A stretch of 39,065 bases of DNA from Fidelibacterota bacterium. Its GTDB lineage: Bacteria > Fidelibacterota > UBA8477 > JABMPR01. Every line of letters starts with the position of its first letter. Position 1 is the first letter of the stretch. The position numbers and the translations under genes were made by a program. The stretch spans positions 1-39,065 of the forward strand of contig JAIPGJ010000014.1 in assembly GCA_021736185.1 (NCBI GenBank). Reading direction: 5' to 3'. The notes below the pieces were generated by a model, which did no database searches, was not told the DNA's origin, and saw nothing but the letters and a program-made list of their open reading frames with translations. This document shows positions 24,479-32,783 of this stretch, one piece after another.

Positions 24479-25723
24479 TTATCCTAATTTCTTAGGAACC
24501 AGATTCCTTAGAAGTTGGCTATAGACAGGGATTCCACCTGAATATTCTGGCCAAAGCTCACCCTCAATAAGAGGGCGGCAATAGTTTCGAAAGGCTTCAG
24601 TCACATGGAAGCCGTCTTCGCGAATATAATTCGCTGGAAGCACTTTCTCCTTGTTGGCGATATTCACAATATCAGTGTGTCCCACGGACCATGAATAAGG
24701 TGTGTCTGAATCTCTGACAATGGTCACCATCTGACCATTGAGGCCATCAACGGCCAGACGCACCGCTTCTTTGCCCACGGCAATAGCTTGTTCCACATCG
24801 GTCCGGGATGCGATGTGTCTCCCCGATCGTTGAAAATAATCTGGCAAGGCGTTATGAACTTTGATCTGAAGTTTATTTTTAATCAGATTTGATATAAAAT
24901 CTCCCGCGCCACCCAGCTGGGTATGACCAAACATATCAACAGTTCCGGCGTCAGCAACGAACTTGCCTTCTGCATTCTGTAATCCTTCTGAGACTGCAAT
25001 TACACAGTATCCCACCTTGGCTCGAATTCTTTCCACCTCTGCCAGAAACGCCTCTTCTCTGAATGCGATTTCAGGTAGCAGGATAATATGAGGCCCTTCG
25101 TTTTCATTATTTGCGGCCATGGCTGTTGAAGCAGCAATCCAACCAGCGTGACGACCCATGGTTTCAGCCACAAAAGCTTTGGTACTATCATGATGCATGG
25201 AAGCGACGTCGAAGGAGGCTTCACGCAGCGAAACCGCATTGTATTTCGCAACAGAGCCAAATCCAGGGCTATTATCGGTAACGGGTAAATCATTATCAAC
25301 GGTCTTGGGTACGCCGATACAGGTCACCTCATAACCCATGTCATGGGAAAGCTGTGAAATCTTATAAGCCGTGTCCATGGAGTCATTGCCACCATTATAA
25401 AAGAAGTAGCGGACATCATGAGCCTTGAAAACTTCAATAATTCTTTCGAAATCGGCGCGATTCTTCTCCAGGGATGGAAGCTTTTTGCGGCAAGATCCAA
25501 ATGCAGCTGAAGGGGTGTAAGGTAGGCGATCAATATCAGCGATACTCTCCTGACTGATATCCACCAGATTTTCTTCCAGTACCCCATTTATACCATAAAG
25601 TCCGCCATAGATGTTGTCAATGATACCTGATTGCTGGGCAGCCTTAATCACACCATAGGCCGATCCGTTAATGACGCTGGTGACACCCCCTGATTGGGCG
25701 TATACCGCATTCGATTTAGCCAT
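24479..25723 (-). CDS. pfp: Pyrophosphate-dependent 6-phosphofructokinase
   Basis: A 414-residue phosphofructokinase-family enzyme. The phosphoryl-donor site reads 'NGGNDSMDTAYK' (GGND at 111-114) with Asp in the place that is Gly in ATP-dependent enzymes, and 'PKTVDNDLP' (139-147) carries the Lys associated with PPi use. 'AETMGRHAGWIA' and 'LGGAGDF' bind substrate. It should reversibly phosphorylate fructose-6-phosphate with PPi, an ATP-saving version of glycolysis common in anaerobes. It is the last gene of the run cysQ-like, thyX, 47-aa membrane protein, pfp. GGAGAAAA precedes the ATG. Confidence 0.9.
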   Translation of the reverse strand: MAKSNAVYAQSGGVTSVINGSAYGVIKAAQQSGIIDNIYGGLYGINGVLEENLVDISQESIADIDRLPYTPSAAFGSCRKKLPSLEKNRADFERIIEVFKAHDVRYFFYNGGNDSMDTAYKISQLSHDMGYEVTCIGVPKTVDNDLPVTDNSPGFGSVAKYNAVSLREASFDVASMHHDSTKAFVAETMGRHAGWIAASTAMAANNENEGPHIILLPEIAFREEAFLAEVERIRAKVGYCVIAVSEGLQNAEGKFVADAGTVDMFGHTQLGGAGDFISNLIKNKLQIKVHNALPDYFQRSGRHIASRTDVEQAIAVGKEAVRLAVDGLNGQMVTIVRDSDTPYSWSVGHTDIVNIANKEKVLPANYIREDGFHVTEAFRNYCRPLIEGELWPEYSGGIPVYSQLLRNLVPKKLG

Positions 25724-25761
25724 TTTTAATTTTCTCCATTCTTAAATCTGATCAATTATTC

Positions 25762-25905
25762 TTAAGAAATTCTTTCGCCGGATTTAAAATCCTTATCCAG
25801 CACATCAAGTTCTTTAAGTTTATCTTCTAATTTATTAATACGAGAATTGGCAATTAAGGCAAACGCCAGTGCTGCCAATCCGAATATAAATCCCATGGTT
25901 CCCAT
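25762..25905 (-). CDS. 47-residue single-span membrane protein
   Basis: This small frame lies between thyX and pfp. It encodes a hydrophobic N-terminal span ('GFIFGLAALAFALIA') followed by a Lys/Glu-rich helix ('RINKLEDKLKELDVLDKD') likely to form a short coiled coil, and ends 'KSGERIS'. A perfect AGGAGG (25911-25916) lies 5 bases before the ATG and overlaps the thyX stop codon, so translation is probably coupled. The function is not recognised. The strong ribosome-binding site and the coding-like composition make it more credible than a random frame. Confidence 0.7.
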   Translation of the reverse strand: MGTMGFIFGLAALAFALIANSRINKLEDKLKELDVLDKDFKSGERIS

Positions 25906-25914
25906 CCTAACCTC

Positions 25915-26616
25915 CTACCAGTTACGTGCTTTACGAATGGCCTTGATTGCATAGGGCGCTGCTGCTTCTGCAAGGTCCAAAAGTTTAAGTGCATATTGCT
26001 GAATTTCCCACTGTGCTCCCGCATGAATTCTTAATTCAACAAAGTGAATCAAATTATGGAGATTCACAGTAGCATACATTTCAGTATACATATTTTGCGG
26101 CAGCACCATTCTGGCCTGTTCTCTGGCGACACCCTGCTCAATCAGCGCTTCATAGAACTTAAACGCGCTTTCAGTATGGGCACTCACCAGGTCATGAATA
26201 TTCTTGCCATCTTTGGTGGATTCAATCAGATCATCCGTACTGGCCTGGCGATTGGTTTCGGCCTGTTGGCGGTAGGCTTTGGGGACGTAGAATTCCATAT
26301 TCATGGAGGTGTAGCGCCGACTGATCTCATTGTAGGACCAGGTACGATGACGGTGCCATTGGCGAGTCACAAAAAGAGGGCATTTTACATGAAAAGTAAA
26401 GGCAACATGCTCAAAAGGGGAGGTGTGCCTCTCATCGGCAAGGTATTGAATGAGCACTTTATCCTTTTCATCCAATGTTTCCCGTCGTTTCCCAAATGAT
26501 ACTCGGGCACCATTGACAATTTCTACATCAGATCCCATGGAGTTGATGAGGCGCACAAAACTAATCCCATCACCCAGGACATCATATGCTTCGAATTGTT
26601 TTGAATCTTGACCCAT
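25915..26616 (-). CDS. thyX: Flavin-dependent thymidylate synthase ThyX
   Basis: A 233-residue enzyme that makes dTMP from dUMP using methylene-tetrahydrofolate, FAD and NADPH. The diagnostic ThyX motif RHRxxSxNExSxRY is exact: Arg89-His90-Arg91, Ser94, Asn96-Glu97, Ser99, Arg101-Tyr102. The start is set at 26616, because GGAAAGGG lies shortly before that ATG and only one base separates it from the stop of the upstream phosphatase gene; a longer frame to 26658 would run 41 bases into that gene. It is followed by the 47-residue membrane protein, whose ribosome-binding site overlaps its stop codon. Confidence 0.95.
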   Translation of the reverse strand: MGQDSKQFEAYDVLGDGISFVRLINSMGSDVEIVNGARVSFGKRRETLDEKDKVLIQYLADERHTSPFEHVAFTFHVKCPLFVTRQWHRHRTWSYNEISRRYTSMNMEFYVPKAYRQQAETNRQASTDDLIESTKDGKNIHDLVSAHTESAFKFYEALIEQGVAREQARMVLPQNMYTEMYATVNLHNLIHFVELRIHAGAQWEIQQYALKLLDLAEAAAPYAIKAIRKARNW

Positions 26617-26617
26617 T

Positions 26618-27406
26618 TTATTTCCCTTTCCGCGCAGTATATCTTTGAATAAATGCATCTACTAAATCTTTGTTGCCCCCGGTCATACCAGGTTTGATAA
26701 TGGTGTCTCGCTGATTGTAGCTTATTTCATTTCCCGTAACCGTTTTCAGGGTCCCACCCAGCGCTGCCAATAGAGCATGCCCTCCACAGACATCCCATTC
26801 GTTTTTGGGACGTAAGGTAACGAAGAAATCCTGCTTTCCAGCAGCAACCAACCCCAGCTTGTAAGCAACACTACCAATAGGTATCAATTCCTTAAACTCA
26901 TCGGCCCAGGCGTCCCAGAGACCGCGTCGCGTTTCAGAGCGGCTGTTCAGACAACCCACCTTTTTTAACTGGGTTTCATGACAAAGCAGGGCTTTGTCAT
27001 CCTGATACCAGACCACGCCATCCTCATCTGTCTTGATCAACTCTTTGGTAACGGGATTATAGAGCACGCCCAATATGGGAGCGCCATGCTGAACCAGCCC
27101 TATAGAAGTCACAAAATGGGGGACTCCTTCAATAAATTCCTTGGTCCCATCCAGGGGGTCAACAATCCAGACAAACTCCTTATCGAGACGTTCTGGAGAA
27201 TCTACGGTTTCTTCAGACAACCACCCAAAGTCAGGGGTTGCTGCCATGAGAAATTGTTTTAAAAAGGCATCTGCCTCGTGATCCGCCGTGGTTACAGGAT
27301 TATGGTAGCTTTTATCCTGAATCTCATAAGCGTTTTTGTAATATTTTAGGAGAATATCGCCTGCTTTTATGGCAGCGTCAGCAGCGAGGGCGTGTAGATT
27401 TATCAT
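26618..27406 (-). CDS. cysQ: Inositol monophosphatase superfamily protein (CysQ-like)
   Basis: A 262-residue member of the Mg-dependent, Li-sensitive phosphatase superfamily. Metal ligands are Glu65-Glu66 in 'WLSEETVD', Asp83, Asp86 in 'VDPLDGTKEFIEG', and Asp204 in 'NEWDVCGGHALL'. The 'DGTKEFI' form is typical of CysQ (3'(2'),5'-bisphosphate nucleotidase, removing PAP from sulfate assimilation) rather than of true inositol monophosphatases. However, an inositol-phosphate synthase is encoded 8 kb away, so an inositol-phosphatase role is worth considering. It is first in a tight operon with thyX (1-base gap). Confidence 0.82.
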   Translation of the reverse strand: MINLHALAADAAIKAGDILLKYYKNAYEIQDKSYHNPVTTADHEADAFLKQFLMAATPDFGWLSEETVDSPERLDKEFVWIVDPLDGTKEFIEGVPHFVTSIGLVQHGAPILGVLYNPVTKELIKTDEDGVVWYQDDKALLCHETQLKKVGCLNSRSETRRGLWDAWADEFKELIPIGSVAYKLGLVAAGKQDFFVTLRPKNEWDVCGGHALLAALGGTLKTVTGNEISYNQRDTIIKPGMTGGNKDLVDAFIQRYTARKGK

Positions 27407-27502
27407 GGGCGTATCATAACATTTTGCACCCCAGTGTGCCAGTTCGTATTTCAGAGACCCTGGTCAGGAATTTATGGGAGCGGTTCAATATGGTGTTGAA
27501 CT

Positions 27503-28417
27503 TTATTCACTTCCAATAAGATCTGGGATCACAATATCAGTTCGTTTTAGTAAACCCCGGTGATAATCATATACTTTTGAGCTTATGCGTGCCCCGACCC
27601 TCTGTGCGGCGGCATGATCATCCCAGCCCCGGGTTAAAATGACCAGCACATAAGGGGCGCTTTGGGGAGGAAAAACCAGGGCTGCATCGTGGGCGATTTT
27701 TGTGATGGACCCCGTTTTGTGAGCGACCACAACATCTGGAGGCAATCCTGCAGGGATCATGGTGTTATAGTGCTGACGCTTCAGAATCTCTATCATTTCC
27801 TGGTGTGAAGAATCGCTGACCAGCTCTGAATGATAAACTGCCTCCATGACCTTCATCATCCCGTAGGCTGTGGTCATATTGTTTAAGCCCATATTGTATG
27901 CTTTAAGATCTTCTACGCCACGTATGACCAAAACACCATCAGCTTTGATTTCACGCATGGTAGATCCGATTGAATCAGCGCCGGTATACTCCATTAAGAT
28001 ATTGGTGGCCAGGTTGCTGCTGTGGGTAATCATCTTTTCCATAATGTCATAAATACTGAGTTTTTGATTGAGAAAAGGGTAAAGAATTTCATCCTTTTCT
28101 GACTCTATGGACAGGCTGAACAGGGAGCCATCAATAATACTGGAGAATTGATTTACGATGGGAATCTCAGCGCTCAAGTCAATTTGACCCTGGTCTCTCA
28201 TTCTAAACAGCTGGAACATAACTGGGGTTTTCATGGTGCTGGCAGCGTGGAAGAGTTTATGAGCACCATAAGCTAGAATTTCACCCGTTTCCAGATTCAT
28301 ATAGGCAATGCCAACTTCATGGGGTGTTTCTGACTCAGGAGATTTTTTTAACCCCGAGCAGGAAAATAAGCCGAAGGCAAGAATAAGAATAATTGGTAGA
28401 CGCCAGAGCTTTTGCAT
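27503..28417 (-). CDS. Class A beta-lactamase-like serine hydrolase, lipoprotein
   Basis: A 304-residue protein with a lipoprotein signal ('LAFGLFSC', Cys20) and the three serine penicillin-recognising motifs: Ser60-x2-Lys63 in 'AASTMKTPV', Ser133-Ser134-Asn135 (the SDN box) and Lys234-Thr235-Gly236. In the omega-loop region 'RGVEDLKAYN' the deacylating Glu may be Glu169, but the following Asn of true class A enzymes is replaced by Lys, so strong beta-lactamase activity is doubtful. It may be a peptidoglycan-related or other serine hydrolase. It is the last gene of the run starting with the phosphodiesterase, with a 13-base gap to the repeat protein upstream. Confidence 0.85.
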   Translation of the reverse strand: MQKLWRLPIILILAFGLFSCSGLKKSPESETPHEVGIAYMNLETGEILAYGAHKLFHAASTMKTPVMFQLFRMRDQGQIDLSAEIPIVNQFSSIIDGSLFSLSIESEKDEILYPFLNQKLSIYDIMEKMITHSSNLATNILMEYTGADSIGSTMREIKADGVLVIRGVEDLKAYNMGLNNMTTAYGMMKVMEAVYHSELVSDSSHQEMIEILKRQHYNTMIPAGLPPDVVVAHKTGSITKIAHDAALVFPPQSAPYVLVILTRGWDDHAAAQRVGARISSKVYDYHRGLLKRTDIVIPDLIGSE

Positions 28418-28430
28418 TGGATGGATTCCT

Positions 28431-30626
28431 TTATGGTTCTTGTGTGGAGTTGATGCTTAAGACACTGTCACCGAAATAATTTTCAACCTCTTTCCTGATG
28501 ATGTCACCTTCAGGAGTGTAATGGGTTGCTATCCTCAAATAGTAATCTGGATAGTACGCATATTCCACGGCTTCAATAAATCTTTTATTTTCAATGATCT
28601 CGTCTCTTTCTAAACGATCAAGTTCATCATAATAAAGCCGATTAGCACTGACAGTGGCTGATGATGTGGCGGCAAAGGTCTTCCAGATGAGTTGATGTTT
28701 CTCATTATACTGATTCTCGACGGTATGAACCGTATCGCCATTTTTATCCAGAGCGGTTTCGGTTAATACCTGACCCTGATCATTGTGGGTGTAGCTGGAA
28801 ATGATGACCGGTTTTGCCTGGGCGTCCAACTGGGCGGACTTTAAAAGTTTGCCAGCCCGAAAAGCATTCCGTTTTTCCCAGGCAACTTCACCGCTTGAAT
28901 TATAAGAAATTATCTGGATACTTTTCCCCTGTTCATTTAAACGAGAAACGACACGGGAAGTAAGCTCTCCCCTAAATTCCCCTGCAGAAATACCATCGCC
29001 TAATCCAAGGGGTGCATAGGTTGTATTGGTAATACTTCGGTTCTCATGATCATAAGTGACTTCTCGATAGATGGATCCATCTCTTTTCCGATACACCTCT
29101 TTTACAAGACGTTTCTGACCATCAAAAAATAATTCCCAATTTAGCAGACCATCATTTGTGAAACGGAGCTGGGATGTGAGCGTATCATGCAAACCATACT
29201 TAGATTCAACCCGGATATAGTCAATGGTCTCAAACCTGGAATGCTGCGTTGTATCACCCCCGGGGCGAAACAGCCACGACTCAGCTAAATCAAATTGATT
29301 ATTATAGAAGCGGGTTTTGTTGACACCACCACCATGATAAAACACCCAGGTCCCATCAAATGAATCCGGGGAAGAAAATCGTTCCGAAAAGGCTGGCAAG
29401 CTAAAAGTATCATAGAAGCGACTCACTGCAGCTGCGAAGGTGTCGGGCAAAGCAGATACTTCTTCTCTGATCACCCTATCCTGAATGTCCCGGTACCAGG
29501 TATGCAGCCATCTTGCCTCACCGGTTTGATCATAGGTCACTTCTTTATCAATGAATCCAGCAGCATTAAATTGTCGAACGGAAACTGGATGGAAACCATC
29601 GCGACTGGCAAAGATGCTGTCACGCAGGTGTTGGCCATTTTCTCCCATGACGGAACGCTTAAAGACAGCCCCACTTCTGGGGAGTCGATATTCAATAATT
29701 TTTGAACTTGAATCTGGGTGTTTTATTTCTTCTACAAAGGGGCTGCGATGATTGAATTTGTAAATATGCTGAATCTGGTTTGGTGAAGCAGGATGTTTCC
29801 AGGATCGCAGGGATTGTTGAAAAAGTTCAATATCACCCAGGCGGGTAAAAAGAAAGCGTCCATCCACACTGAAGTTGCTCCGTTCAATTTCACCCTGGGA
29901 ATTATAAAAAAGATCGGCTGACCAGGCTGGATCTCCACCAGAATATAGTTCAGAAATCCGTATGATATCACCGGCAGGACTAAAATCGTATTGATAGGGT
30001 GCTTTCCCTGGTTCATAAATAGTCTGGTGGGCCAGACGGCCGGAAGTAGTATAGGTGTTTTGCAGTTCCAGTTCATCAGAACCTGGCCGGTAGGTTTCGG
30101 TAAATAGGAGGGAATCGTTGCCATCAAAAATCATTCGCATGCGTCGATTGCCGTTCCTGTCAAACAAAAAGAATTCACGACTCAACAGTTCATTCATCTT
30201 GCCATACCAGGAGCGTTGACTCAATTGTCCCTGTTGCTTATAACTCAGGAAGCGCAGTACAAGCTGATGGTCCGGTTCAGAGAAATAGTAACCCCCAATC
30301 AGCTCTTCACCGGCATAAACCAGAGAATCAGTACGCAGGGGATGGCCATTCCGCCCCAGATAACTGATGGTTTTCAGGAGACCCTTTTCATCAAAGAATC
30401 TTTTCAGGGCAGGTCGCCCATTCTTGTAATAAACAATCTCGGTGCCCGCCTCACCCCGATATTCAATTTTGTCAGTCCAATAGCTTCGATCTTTATTTAA
30501 AAACTTGCGTACGGGACGGAGATATTCCTTAAGGTGCAAATCCGCAAGGTAACATGAATCGAGAGTTGCTGAAGTGATTGCAGAAAGCAGCAGAAGGGGT
30601 ATCAATTTTCGATAAGATTTTCTCAA
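28431..30626 (-). CDS. Exported protein with many YwqK/MORN-like beta-hairpin repeats
   Basis: A 731-residue protein starting with TTG (overlapping the stop of the 32-residue gene as TTGA). It has a signal peptide with a possible lipobox ('LDSC', Cys25). Most of the protein is a run of roughly 20-35-residue units of the type 'Y-x-x-x-G-x-x-x-x-E/K-x-x-Y/F', for example 'IVYYKNGRPALKRFFDEKG', 'LFFDGQKRLVKEVYRKRDG' and 'ISSYTHNDQGQVLTETALDK'. Such repeats resemble YwqK antitoxin/MORN and RHS/YD repeats and form extended beta-sheets. No toxin domain is seen. Function is not recognised; an envelope scaffold is plausible. Confidence 0.7.
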   Translation of the reverse strand: MRKSYRKLIPLLLLSAITSATLDSCYLADLHLKEYLRPVRKFLNKDRSYWTDKIEYRGEAGTEIVYYKNGRPALKRFFDEKGLLKTISYLGRNGHPLRTDSLVYAGEELIGGYYFSEPDHQLVLRFLSYKQQGQLSQRSWYGKMNELLSREFFLFDRNGNRRMRMIFDGNDSLLFTETYRPGSDELELQNTYTTSGRLAHQTIYEPGKAPYQYDFSPAGDIIRISELYSGGDPAWSADLFYNSQGEIERSNFSVDGRFLFTRLGDIELFQQSLRSWKHPASPNQIQHIYKFNHRSPFVEEIKHPDSSSKIIEYRLPRSGAVFKRSVMGENGQHLRDSIFASRDGFHPVSVRQFNAAGFIDKEVTYDQTGEARWLHTWYRDIQDRVIREEVSALPDTFAAAVSRFYDTFSLPAFSERFSSPDSFDGTWVFYHGGGVNKTRFYNNQFDLAESWLFRPGGDTTQHSRFETIDYIRVESKYGLHDTLTSQLRFTNDGLLNWELFFDGQKRLVKEVYRKRDGSIYREVTYDHENRSITNTTYAPLGLGDGISAGEFRGELTSRVVSRLNEQGKSIQIISYNSSGEVAWEKRNAFRAGKLLKSAQLDAQAKPVIISSYTHNDQGQVLTETALDKNGDTVHTVENQYNEKHQLIWKTFAATSSATVSANRLYYDELDRLERDEIIENKRFIEAVEYAYYPDYYLRIATHYTPEGDIIRKEVENYFGDSVLSINSTQEP

Positions 30627-30721
30627 CGATCAGACCTGTGTATCCATCTATAAAAGGTTAAAAGCAGGACGACAATACCGGCAAAGACATACAGTCCGCC
30701 AGGGAACATAAGGTCCAGCAT
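30623..30721 (-). CDS. 32-residue single-span membrane protein
   Basis: A small frame fits between two larger genes with near-zero slack. Its ATG (30721) comes 2 bases after the phosphodiesterase stop codon, and its TGA overlaps the TTG of the repeat protein. It encodes MLDLMFPGGLYVFAGIVVLL, then LTFYRWIHRSDR: a single hydrophobic span followed by a basic tail, expected in-facing by the positive-inside rule. No strong ribosome-binding site is visible, so it would depend on coupling with the upstream gene. The function is not recognised. Confidence 0.55.
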   Translation of the reverse strand: MLDLMFPGGLYVFAGIVVLLLTFYRWIHRSDR

Positions 30722-30723
30722 AG

Positions 30724-31986
30724 CTAATTGGGGAGCAACATTTTCGGTTTTAGCATGTGACTGACATTTTCCAGCTTTCCATCGGTTTCAGCTGGTTTGA
30801 GCTTCAATATTTTTGCGATGAGAGGATAGATATTGATATTCTCCACAGTGGGGTGGACATAGCCATGTTTAAAAGCCGGACCGGCTGCATAAAAGATGGC
30901 ATGCATATCTTTGTAACGGGGGTCATAGCCATGGGTGCCACCCACAAAAGTCGCCGGCACCTCATGAGTGCGCCATCCAATACTCCAATTGATATCTGCA
31001 CTGACCACCAAATCCATGACGCGTTGGTTGCTTCCATAATGGAGATATTCAGGGATGCTGTCTTTTTTCCATATCTGTACATGGGGAACCTGCTTTAGAC
31101 TATTATACACCAAATCAAGGCAGCCCTCCTTGGTATCTAACAACCAGACGGGATTGCCTCCCAGGGATGTGTCTAACCAGGTGGTTTGGATATAGTCGTC
31201 AAAATAGATCATCTTGTCGCCGGATATTCGGGCCATACCATGATCAGATGTGACAATCACATTGACCTGATCAGCGAAGGGAAGCTGTGATAATTTTTGG
31301 CGGAAATCTCCGATCAGGCTATCCAGGTATTCAAGTGTGAGCTTCACTTCATCACTTTCTGGGCTGAATTTGTGTCCAACGCCATCTGGTTCAGGGTAAT
31401 ACCAGGTAATCAGGCGCGGGCGTTCCTTCTCCGGGAGAGATAACCACGCGACAACACTATCAACACGGGCTTCATACGGGAAATGTTGATCGTATCGTTT
31501 CCAACGTGAAGGATAAATACCGGATATGGGTGCTTCACTGCCCACCCAATAGAATGAAGCCGTTTTCATGCCCTGCTTTTCAGCGGTGACCCAGATGGGT
31601 TCACCATCATAAAAAGCAGCATTCTCCACAGCATTTCTATCGCTAATCTTATAATGGGCATCCATGGTACTATCATAAAAGGTGTTTTGCACAATCCCGT
31701 GCTGATCGGGGTAGAGTCCGGTGGCCATACTATAGTGATTGGGAAAGGTTTTACTGGGGAAGCAAGGTTGTAATGATTCCAGCTTTACGCCATCACGTGC
31801 GATGGATTCCAGATTTGGCATATCAGCCATTTGGGGATAATCCCAACGACACCCATCCAATGAAAGCATGACAACATATTGTTCTTTGGGAATTTTGCTG
31901 ACATATGGATTGCTGGTACAAGCACTAATTATGAGGGTGATCAGTAGAACCGGGACGATGGCTTGTATTATTTTATGACTTTTCAT
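30724..31986 (-). CDS. Nucleotide pyrophosphatase/phosphodiesterase (NPP/ENPP family) lipoprotein
   Basis: A 420-residue alkaline-phosphatase-superfamily enzyme with a lipoprotein signal ('LIISAC', Cys23). Two-zinc ligands and the nucleophile can be placed: Asp44 in 'SLDGCRWDY', Thr80 in 'FPSKTFPNHYSMATG', Asp201 and His205 in 'EPDGVGH', Asp248-His249 in 'TSDHGM', and His352 in 'GGTHGYD'. NPPs hydrolyse phosphodiester or pyrophosphate bonds of nucleotides or of lipid headgroups; mammalian ENPP6/7 act on choline lipids and sphingomyelin. The periplasmic or surface location and the sphingolipid genes in the window make a lipid headgroup substrate possible but unproven. It is the first gene of a four-gene minus-strand run. 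Confidence 0.9.
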   Translation of the reverse strand: MKSHKIIQAIVPVLLITLIISACTSNPYVSKIPKEQYVVMLSLDGCRWDYPQMADMPNLESIARDGVKLESLQPCFPSKTFPNHYSMATGLYPDQHGIVQNTFYDSTMDAHYKISDRNAVENAAFYDGEPIWVTAEKQGMKTASFYWVGSEAPISGIYPSRWKRYDQHFPYEARVDSVVAWLSLPEKERPRLITWYYPEPDGVGHKFSPESDEVKLTLEYLDSLIGDFRQKLSQLPFADQVNVIVTSDHGMARISGDKMIYFDDYIQTTWLDTSLGGNPVWLLDTKEGCLDLVYNSLKQVPHVQIWKKDSIPEYLHYGSNQRVMDLVVSADINWSIGWRTHEVPATFVGGTHGYDPRYKDMHAIFYAAGPAFKHGYVHPTVENINIYPLIAKILKLKPAETDGKLENVSHMLKPKMLLPN

Positions 31987-32131
31987 GCTTCCCCTTTTTC
32001 ACCAGACTTTTCAGACGACCTGGGCTCGATTTGACGAATCAATTTGAAACCATTAATCTATCTGAAACACAATACCATATCAATACTGCAGTTCTGCAGG
32101 AAGGGTCGTGACGGAAGGTATGGCAGAGAGT

Positions 32132-32764
32132 TTACGGTTGCAAATTGCGAGGCGGGACCATTTTTGCCGTTCGATAAGCTCCATAAAAATCGGCCAGCCA
32201 GAACAGGGTCATGAAACTGGCGTTTATTCCGGTTCGGATGGGATTATCAGCCTGGTTATGATTGTAGGTGTTCAGGGCAAAACCAGCCACGAGGATAAAA
32301 CTGAAAAAGCCATCAACGGGATGTCCAGCATAAGCCCGACCCAAACCTGGAATAATGGATAATGAGCTTGCCAGCAGTGGGTTCTTGCCTGGCCTTTCCT
32401 CACCCCTCCAGTCCAGCGGGTCAAGCAGTCGACCATCATATTGGATTCTCGAATGAGGGTTGGTCAGGTGGTAATGTCGTGCTGAGGGGTTGCAGCGAAC
32501 GATCCGATCTGTACCAATAACGATGCCACGGAGGGCGCCCTTTTGCCGGACAGCCTGAACCATAAAGTTCGAACATGACCTTTCGAATTGGCAATTTAGC
32601 CCAGGCTGGCCATAACTGAAATGCTGCCATGTTTGAATGGGTTTGAAGAAGACTTGCTGAGCAAAGGTAAGGGAATCCATGGCATATAGGGAATCCAGGG
32701 GCGTCGTATCCTGGGAGAAGGCATGGTTAAAAATGAATAGGTAGGAAAGGAGGATTATTCGCAA
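32132..32764 (-). CDS. Exported YidD-like protein fused to a C-terminal membrane domain
   Basis: A 210-residue protein starting with TTG. It has a signal peptide ('LSYLFIFNHAFSQ'), then a YidD-type segment at about 55-95: 'NCQFERSCSNFMVQAVRQKG', 'ALRGIVIGTDRIVRCNP' with Cys58, Cys64 and Cys91 as in YidD (PF01809), a small inner-membrane-associated protein linked to membrane protein insertion. Residues about 129-198 add two hydrophobic segments ('SLSIIPGLGRAYAGHPVDGF', 'GINASFMTLFWLADFYGAY') like those in DUF5683/TM2-type proteins. Classical YidD is about 80 residues and has no signal peptide; it is usually beside rpmH, rnpA and yidC, none of which is here. It follows the outer-membrane gene by 19 bases. 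Confidence 0.78.
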   Translation of the reverse strand: MRIILLSYLFIFNHAFSQDTTPLDSLYAMDSLTFAQQVFFKPIQTWQHFSYGQPGLNCQFERSCSNFMVQAVRQKGALRGIVIGTDRIVRCNPSARHYHLTNPHSRIQYDGRLLDPLDWRGEERPGKNPLLASSLSIIPGLGRAYAGHPVDGFFSFILVAGFALNTYNHNQADNPIRTGINASFMTLFWLADFYGAYRTAKMVPPRNLQP

Positions 32765-32783
32765 TATCGTTTTGCTCGCAACC

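Noticed and set aside
27503-28417. An antibiotic-resistance beta-lactamase
   Set aside because: The active-site motifs are those of the broad serine-hydrolase group, but the omega-loop is not canonical and the operon context is not that of resistance, so only beta-lactamase-like was called.
28431-30626. An RHS/YD polymorphic toxin
   Set aside because: There is no RHS core signature, no C-terminal toxin domain and no immunity gene; the repeats look more like YwqK/MORN units.
32085-32102. CTGCAG-TT-CTGCAG palindrome near 32.1 kb as an operator
   Set aside because: It is short, has no matching second copy, and lies between two minus-strand genes without promoter features; chance is sufficient.
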